Both the position numbers and the translations under genes were made by a program. Under the pieces are notes generated by a model that saw only the letters and a program-made list of their open reading frames with translations, was not told the origin of the DNA and made no database searches. This document shows, piece after piece, positions 60,443-64,000 of a stretch of 64,000 bases of DNA; the first letter of the stretch is position 1, and the number at the start of each line of letters is the position of its first letter. This stretch comes from JBFELU01 sp041572755 (GTDB lineage Bacteria; Actinomycetota; Acidimicrobiia; Spongiisociales; UBA11373): contig JBFFRY010000011.1 of assembly GCA_041572755.1 (NCBI GenBank), positions 1 through 64,000 of the forward strand, written 5' to 3'.

Positions 60443-61192
60443 ATGCGTTGGTGGCTTCGTCCCCGATGGATCACCGGTCACCTGCTGGTGATCGTCACGA
60501 TCGCGGCATTCGTGAGCTTCGGCTTCTGGCAGCTGCGCCGTCACGACGAGAAGAGCGACTTCAAGGATGCCGTCGAAGCGGCGGCTTCGCTCCCCATCGT
60601 CACGTTCGAGGAGGCATCGGGAGACGACTCCCTCTACCGGCGGGTGGTGGCAACGGGGGAGTACGACACCGGGATCGAGGTGCTGGTGCTGCGCTCCCGG
60701 GAGGGACTCAGCGGGTATCACGTGCTCACCCCGCTGCGGCTCGTCGGGGGTGGGGTGCTGCTCGTGGATCGGGGCTGGGTGCCGCCGGAGTTCGATGAGC
60801 CGCCGGTGGCTCCCGCCCGGCCGATTGAAGGTGTTCTGGAGGTCACCGGGTATCTGTGGCCTTCCGAAGAGGGTGATGTGCCGGATTCCCTCCCGACCGT
60901 CGTGTCGCGGATCGACACGGCGGCCATCGGAGCCTTCACTCCCTACCGTTTGCTGAGCCCCTATCTGCTGTTGCAGGCTCAGGATCCCGGGGTCCCCGGC
61001 GACCTCCCGGTGCCGGTGGATCCACCCGAGGCCGTGCTGGGTCCTCACCTCGGGTATGCCGGACAGTGGTTCCTGTTCACCGCGGTGGTGGTGATCGGCT
61101 ATCCGATCCTGTTGTGGCGGACGGGCCGATCTCAGCCGGCGGGGGTGAGCGACTCGAGCCGGTCGAACACCACCGAGGCCCGGGAGAGCTGA
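60443..61192 (+). CDS. SURF1-family cytochrome oxidase assembly protein
   Basis: A 249-residue SURF1 protein. One helix near each end (about 10-30 and 205-225) encloses an external domain; FGFWQLRRHDEKSDFKDAVE, LLVDRGWVPPEF and HLGYAGQWFLF are family signatures. SURF1 helps insert heme a into subunit I of aa3-type oxidases. TACCAT (60429-60434) is 8 nt before ATG. The final 61 nt overlap convergent purB. Confidence 0.85.
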   Translation: MRWWLRPRWITGHLLVIVTIAAFVSFGFWQLRRHDEKSDFKDAVEAAASLPIVTFEEASGDDSLYRRVVATGEYDTGIEVLVLRSREGLSGYHVLTPLRLVGGGVLLVDRGWVPPEFDEPPVAPARPIEGVLEVTGYLWPSEEGDVPDSLPTVVSRIDTAAIGAFTPYRLLSPYLLLQAQDPGVPGDLPVPVDPPEAVLGPHLGYAGQWFLFTAVVVIGYPILLWRTGRSQPAGVSDSSRSNTTEARES

Positions 61193-62430
61193 GCCTCCAC
61201 GTCGAAGCAGGCGGCGAGCCGCCCGGCGTCCAGCGGACAGTCCGGGTCGGCGGCAAGCGCGTCGTGCAGAGAACCACTCCCGGCAACGGCTGAGGCGTGG
61301 CGCTGCACCATCCGGTAGGCATCGTCGCGGTTCAGTCCGGCCTCGACGAGGGCCAGGAGGACGGCCTGGCTGAAGACCACTCCGCCGGTGGCCTCGAGGT
61401 TGGCCCGCATGCGCTCGGCGTCGACCTCGAGATCGTTGATGATCGAGGCCATGCGGTGCAGCGCGAAGTCCAGGACCAAACAGGCATCCGGGAGGATCAC
61501 CCGCTCGACCGATGAGTGGCTGATATCGCGCTCGTGCCAGAGCGCAACGTTCTCGAGTCCTGCCATTGCATAGCCGCGAAGGAGACGGGCCAAGCCGGCG
61601 ACGTTCTCGGATCGGATCGGGTTGCGCTTGTGGGGCATGGCCGAGGAGCCCTTCTGACCGGCTCCGAACGCCTCGGCGACCTCGGTGACTTCGGATCGAG
61701 AGAGGTGGCGAATCTCGGTTGCCATTCGCTCCAGGCTCGCTCCCATCCCGGCGATCGCCGTCAGGAACTCGGCGTGGCGATCGCGGGCGACCACCTGGGT
61801 CGCGGCGGGCTCGATGTCGAGGTCCAGGGCCCGGCACACGTGCGCCTCGACGTCGGGCGGGACCTGGGCATACGTTCCGACCGCCCCGCTCACCTTGCCC
61901 GTGGAGACCGACCGGGACGCTTCCCGCAGCCGGCGATGGCTCCGGGTCAACTCGAAGGCCCAGCCGGCGAGCTTGAGCCCGAAGGTGGTCGGCTCGGCCC
62001 AGATGCCGTGGGTGCGTCCCACCATGAGCGTGCCGCGATGCTCCAGGGCCCTGACCCGGATCACTTCGAAGAGGCTCCGGGTGCGTCGGTCGAGGATCTC
62101 GGCGGCCTCCCGCAGGGTGGCGCCGAGCGCCGTGTCGAGCACGTCCGAAGAGGTGAGCCCGTAGTGGAGCCAGGGTCCGTGCTGCGGCATGCCATCGGCC
62201 AGCACGTCGACGAAGGCGGCCAGATCGTGGTGGATCTCGGCCTCCCGGGCCCTCCAGGCGGCGGGGTCGACCGGTCCGGCGGCCCGTGCTTCCCGGGCCG
62301 CTCCGGCGGGAACCGCACCCAGGGCTTCCCAACCCTCGAGCGCGAGAGCCTCGACCTCCTGCCAGCGATCCAGCTTGGACCGCTCGCTCCACACGGCGGC
62401 CATCTCGGGGAGGGAGTAGCGCTCGATCAT
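61132..62430 (-). CDS. purB: adenylosuccinate lyase
   Basis: A 432-residue fumarase/aspartase-superfamily lyase. The signature GQKGSSAMPHKRNP, plus HYGLTSSDVLDTALG, GRTHGIWAEPTTFG and ALWHERDISHSSVERV, are complete. It acts twice in purine synthesis, releasing fumarate from SAICAR and adenylosuccinate. Its ATG overlaps the purA stop by 4 nt, so the two AMP-forming enzymes are co-translated. Confidence 0.94.
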   Translation of the reverse strand: MIERYSLPEMAAVWSERSKLDRWQEVEALALEGWEALGAVPAGAAREARAAGPVDPAAWRAREAEIHHDLAAFVDVLADGMPQHGPWLHYGLTSSDVLDTALGATLREAAEILDRRTRSLFEVIRVRALEHRGTLMVGRTHGIWAEPTTFGLKLAGWAFELTRSHRRLREASRSVSTGKVSGAVGTYAQVPPDVEAHVCRALDLDIEPAATQVVARDRHAEFLTAIAGMGASLERMATEIRHLSRSEVTEVAEAFGAGQKGSSAMPHKRNPIRSENVAGLARLLRGYAMAGLENVALWHERDISHSSVERVILPDACLVLDFALHRMASIINDLEVDAERMRANLEATGGVVFSQAVLLALVEAGLNRDDAYRMVQRHASAVAGSGSLHDALAADPDCPLDAGRLAACFDVEAQLSRASVVFDRLESLTPAG

Positions 62431-63701
62431 GAGCGCCTCAGGGTGGCTTCGCGGTCGGGCCCGACGGAGACCATCGTGATCGGAATGCCGGCGATCTCCT
62501 CTACCCGGGCGATGTAGTCGCTGGCGGCCGGGGGGAGGTCGTCGAAGGTGCGGATCCCGCTGATGTCCTCCGACCAGCCGGCAACCTCTTCATAGATCGG
62601 CTCGCACCGGTAGAGCACCCGCTGTTGTCTCGGGAAGTCGTCGTATCTCTCTCCCTGGGACTCGTAGGCAACTGCGATTCTGAGGCTTGGGAAGGCAGAG
62701 AGCACATCGAGCTTCATCAAGGCCAGCTCGGTGAGACCGTTGACCCTCACTGCGTACCGAAGAGCCACCGCATCGAGCCAGCCGCAGCGCCGTCGTCGAC
62801 CCGTCACGGTGCCGTACTCGCCGCCGATCTGAACCATCTGCTCACCGACCTCGTCATCGAGCTCGGTGGGGAACGGGCCGCTCCCGACCCGCGAGATATA
62901 GGCCTTGGCGATGCCGAGCACCTTCTCGATGGCATGCGGCCCGATCCCGGTGCCGGTCAGTGCCCCGCCCACCGTCGGGTTCGACGACGTGACGAACGGA
63001 TAGGTGCCGTGGTCGATATCCAGCAGTGTGGCCTGGGCACCCTCGAAGACGAGGCGCTTCCCTCCTTGGATCGCCTCCCACAGCAGGAGGGAGGTGTCGG
63101 CGACGTGGCCCTGGAGGCGATCGGCGTAGCCGAGGTACTCGTCGGCGATCTCGTCGGGATCCATCGGCAGCTGGTTGTAGACCTTGGTGAGAAGCCTGTT
63201 CTTGTCCTTGAGGACGGCGTGGAGCTTGTCTCGGAAGATCCTGGCGTCGTAGAGATCCTGGACCCGGATCCCCTCGCGGGAGTACTTGTCCATGTAGGCG
63301 GGTCCGATGCCCCGCTTGGTGGTGCCGATCTGCTGCTGACCCAGGTAGCGCTCCCTCACCGCATCGAGCTTGCGGTGATACGGCATGATGAGGTGAGCAT
63401 TGGCGGACAACCTCAGCCGGGAGGGATCCACGTCGCGGGCGATGAGGGCATCCATCTCCTCGATCAGCACGGCGGGATCTACCACACACCCGTTGCCGAT
63501 GACCGGGGTGACGTCCGGGTACAGCACACCGCTGGGTATCAACGTCAGCGCAAACGTCTCACCCTCGATGACGATGGTGTGTCCGGCGTTGTTGCCGCCT
63601 TGGTAGCGGACGACGACGTCCGCTTCCTGGGCGAGGAGGTTGGTTATCTTGCCCTTCCCCTCGTCGCCCCATTGGGCGCCGACGATCACGGTCGCGGGCA
63701 T
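62427..63701 (-). CDS. purA: adenylosuccinate synthetase
   Basis: A 424-residue enzyme joining IMP and aspartate with GTP. GAQWGDEGKGKITN (P-loop), YQGGNNAGHTIV, QIGTTKRGIGPAYMDK and FVTSSNPTVGG are all intact. GGAGG lies about 11 nt before ATG 63701; the longer open frame upstream shows no family likeness. It heads the purA-purB operon. Confidence 0.95.
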   Translation of the reverse strand: MPATVIVGAQWGDEGKGKITNLLAQEADVVVRYQGGNNAGHTIVIEGETFALTLIPSGVLYPDVTPVIGNGCVVDPAVLIEEMDALIARDVDPSRLRLSANAHLIMPYHRKLDAVRERYLGQQQIGTTKRGIGPAYMDKYSREGIRVQDLYDARIFRDKLHAVLKDKNRLLTKVYNQLPMDPDEIADEYLGYADRLQGHVADTSLLLWEAIQGGKRLVFEGAQATLLDIDHGTYPFVTSSNPTVGGALTGTGIGPHAIEKVLGIAKAYISRVGSGPFPTELDDEVGEQMVQIGGEYGTVTGRRRRCGWLDAVALRYAVRVNGLTELALMKLDVLSAFPSLRIAVAYESQGERYDDFPRQQRVLYRCEPIYEEVAGWSEDISGIRTFDDLPPAASDYIARVEEIAGIPITMVSVGPDREATLRRS

Positions 63702-63804
63702 GGTGAGAGAACCTCCGGCCGATCCGACAGGATGGTAGTGGGGCTCCGCCGGGCAACCTTGCAGATCCCCGGTCGCGTTACCCTTGATCTCCCGGAGGTA
63801 CCTC

Positions 63805-64000
63805 GTGCCGAGGATTCGCGCTGAATCGATAGAACAGCACAAGACGCTCACCCGCCGTCAGATCTTGGATGCGGCGGCCGGCCTGTTCCGTACCCAGGGA
63901 TACACGGCCACCAATCTCGGCGACATCGCCGCTTTCGTCGGGATCGGACGGACCACGCTCTATGAGTACTTCACCGACAAGGAAGACATTCTCGTCAGCC
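63805..64000 (+). CDS. TetR-family regulator (N-terminal part)
   Basis: From GTG 63805 (GGAGG 7 nt upstream) the frame runs off the window end: TLTRRQILDAAAGLFRTQGY, then TATNLGDIAAFVGIGRTTLY and EYFTDKEDILVS. This is a complete TetR helix-turn-helix. The ligand domain is outside the window. It is divergent from purA, though control of purA is not implied. Confidence 0.88.
   Translation, partial: MPRIRAESIEQHKTLTRRQILDAAAGLFRTQGYTATNLGDIAAFVGIGRTTLYEYFTDKEDILVS

Noticed and set aside
60425..62392. 655-codon open frame on the - strand
   Set aside because: It is a shifted frame through purB and SURF1, Arg/Gly-rich and without domains.

Overview
The window is a high-GC chromosomal segment from an actinomycete-type bacterium, probably a deep-branching or uncultured member of Actinomycetota (Acidimicrobiia-like; this is inference). 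The evidence is the gene order rpsF-ssb-rpsR-rplI-dnaB, a 30-residue ribosomal protein of the mycobacterial bS22 type, a DUF1876 protein, a mycothiol-synthase-like double acetyltransferase, PAC2, DUF2568 and DUF302 proteins, and many genes whose start codon lies only 6-8 nt after a TAnnnT box, which suggests leaderless transcripts. Genes are dense and often overlap by 4 nt (ATGA, GTGA, TTGA). There is one tRNA. I see no rRNA, CRISPR array, prophage, transposase or integrase.

Layout. 1-915: tail of an LPXTG-anchored surface protein. 0.95-6.6 kb: phosphatase, pyrE, DNase IV, GNAT, flavin-type oxidase, panB, DUF192 lipoprotein. 6.7-9.6 kb: replication/ribosome operon ending in a strong hairpin terminator. 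9.7-13.5 kb: cyclase, 2-hydroxyacid dehydrogenase, hydrolase remnant, DUF1876, DUF302, orphan OppD-like ATPase. 13.6-18.6 kb: giant FtsX-type exporter with two ATPases. 18.6-23.5 kb: dcd, TAP-type hydrolase lipoprotein, VOC protein, SLC13 permease with four RCK_C domains. 23.6-29.4 kb: tRNA-Gly(CCC), PhzF, hydrolase, CDF transporter, thrB, DinB, SDR, class-I glutamine amidotransferase. 29.5-35.2 kb: bS22, class-V aminotransferase, enoyl-CoA hydratase, PAC2, lipoprotein, double GNAT.

35.2-36.6 kb is a decaying island. It holds a copper operon with a frameshifted csoR, an intact copZ and a copA reduced to its two ends, next to a multiply frameshifted amidohydrolase. Intact CsoR-type palindromes remain between them. 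36.6-38.7 kb is a two-gene transsulfuration operon. 41.9-44.3 kb is a cbiMNQO nickel/cobalt importer with a Nur-like operator directly upstream of cbiM.

45.8-46.06 kb carries a gene that ordinary gene calling would miss: a SelW/Rdx-type selenoprotein with in-frame UGA at the second position of its CxxC motif and a bacterial SECIS-like hairpin just downstream. Further on are an amidohydrolase, an inositol monophosphatase, an apolipoprotein N-acyltransferase whose catalytic Cys is Ser, and acetyl-CoA synthetase. Then comes a small Cys/His protein coupled to a CarH-like regulator (excisionase-type HTH plus cobalamin domain with the W-x9-EH photoreceptor signature). The rest is an amino-acid ABC transporter, DinB, a class-V aminotransferase, a rhomboid protease, VOC, a lipase, SURF1, purB, purA and the start of a TetR regulator cut by the window end.

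The strongest leads for follow-up are the selenoprotein, the CarH-like pair, the decayed copper operon, the Nur-like operator and the Cys-to-Ser Lnt.
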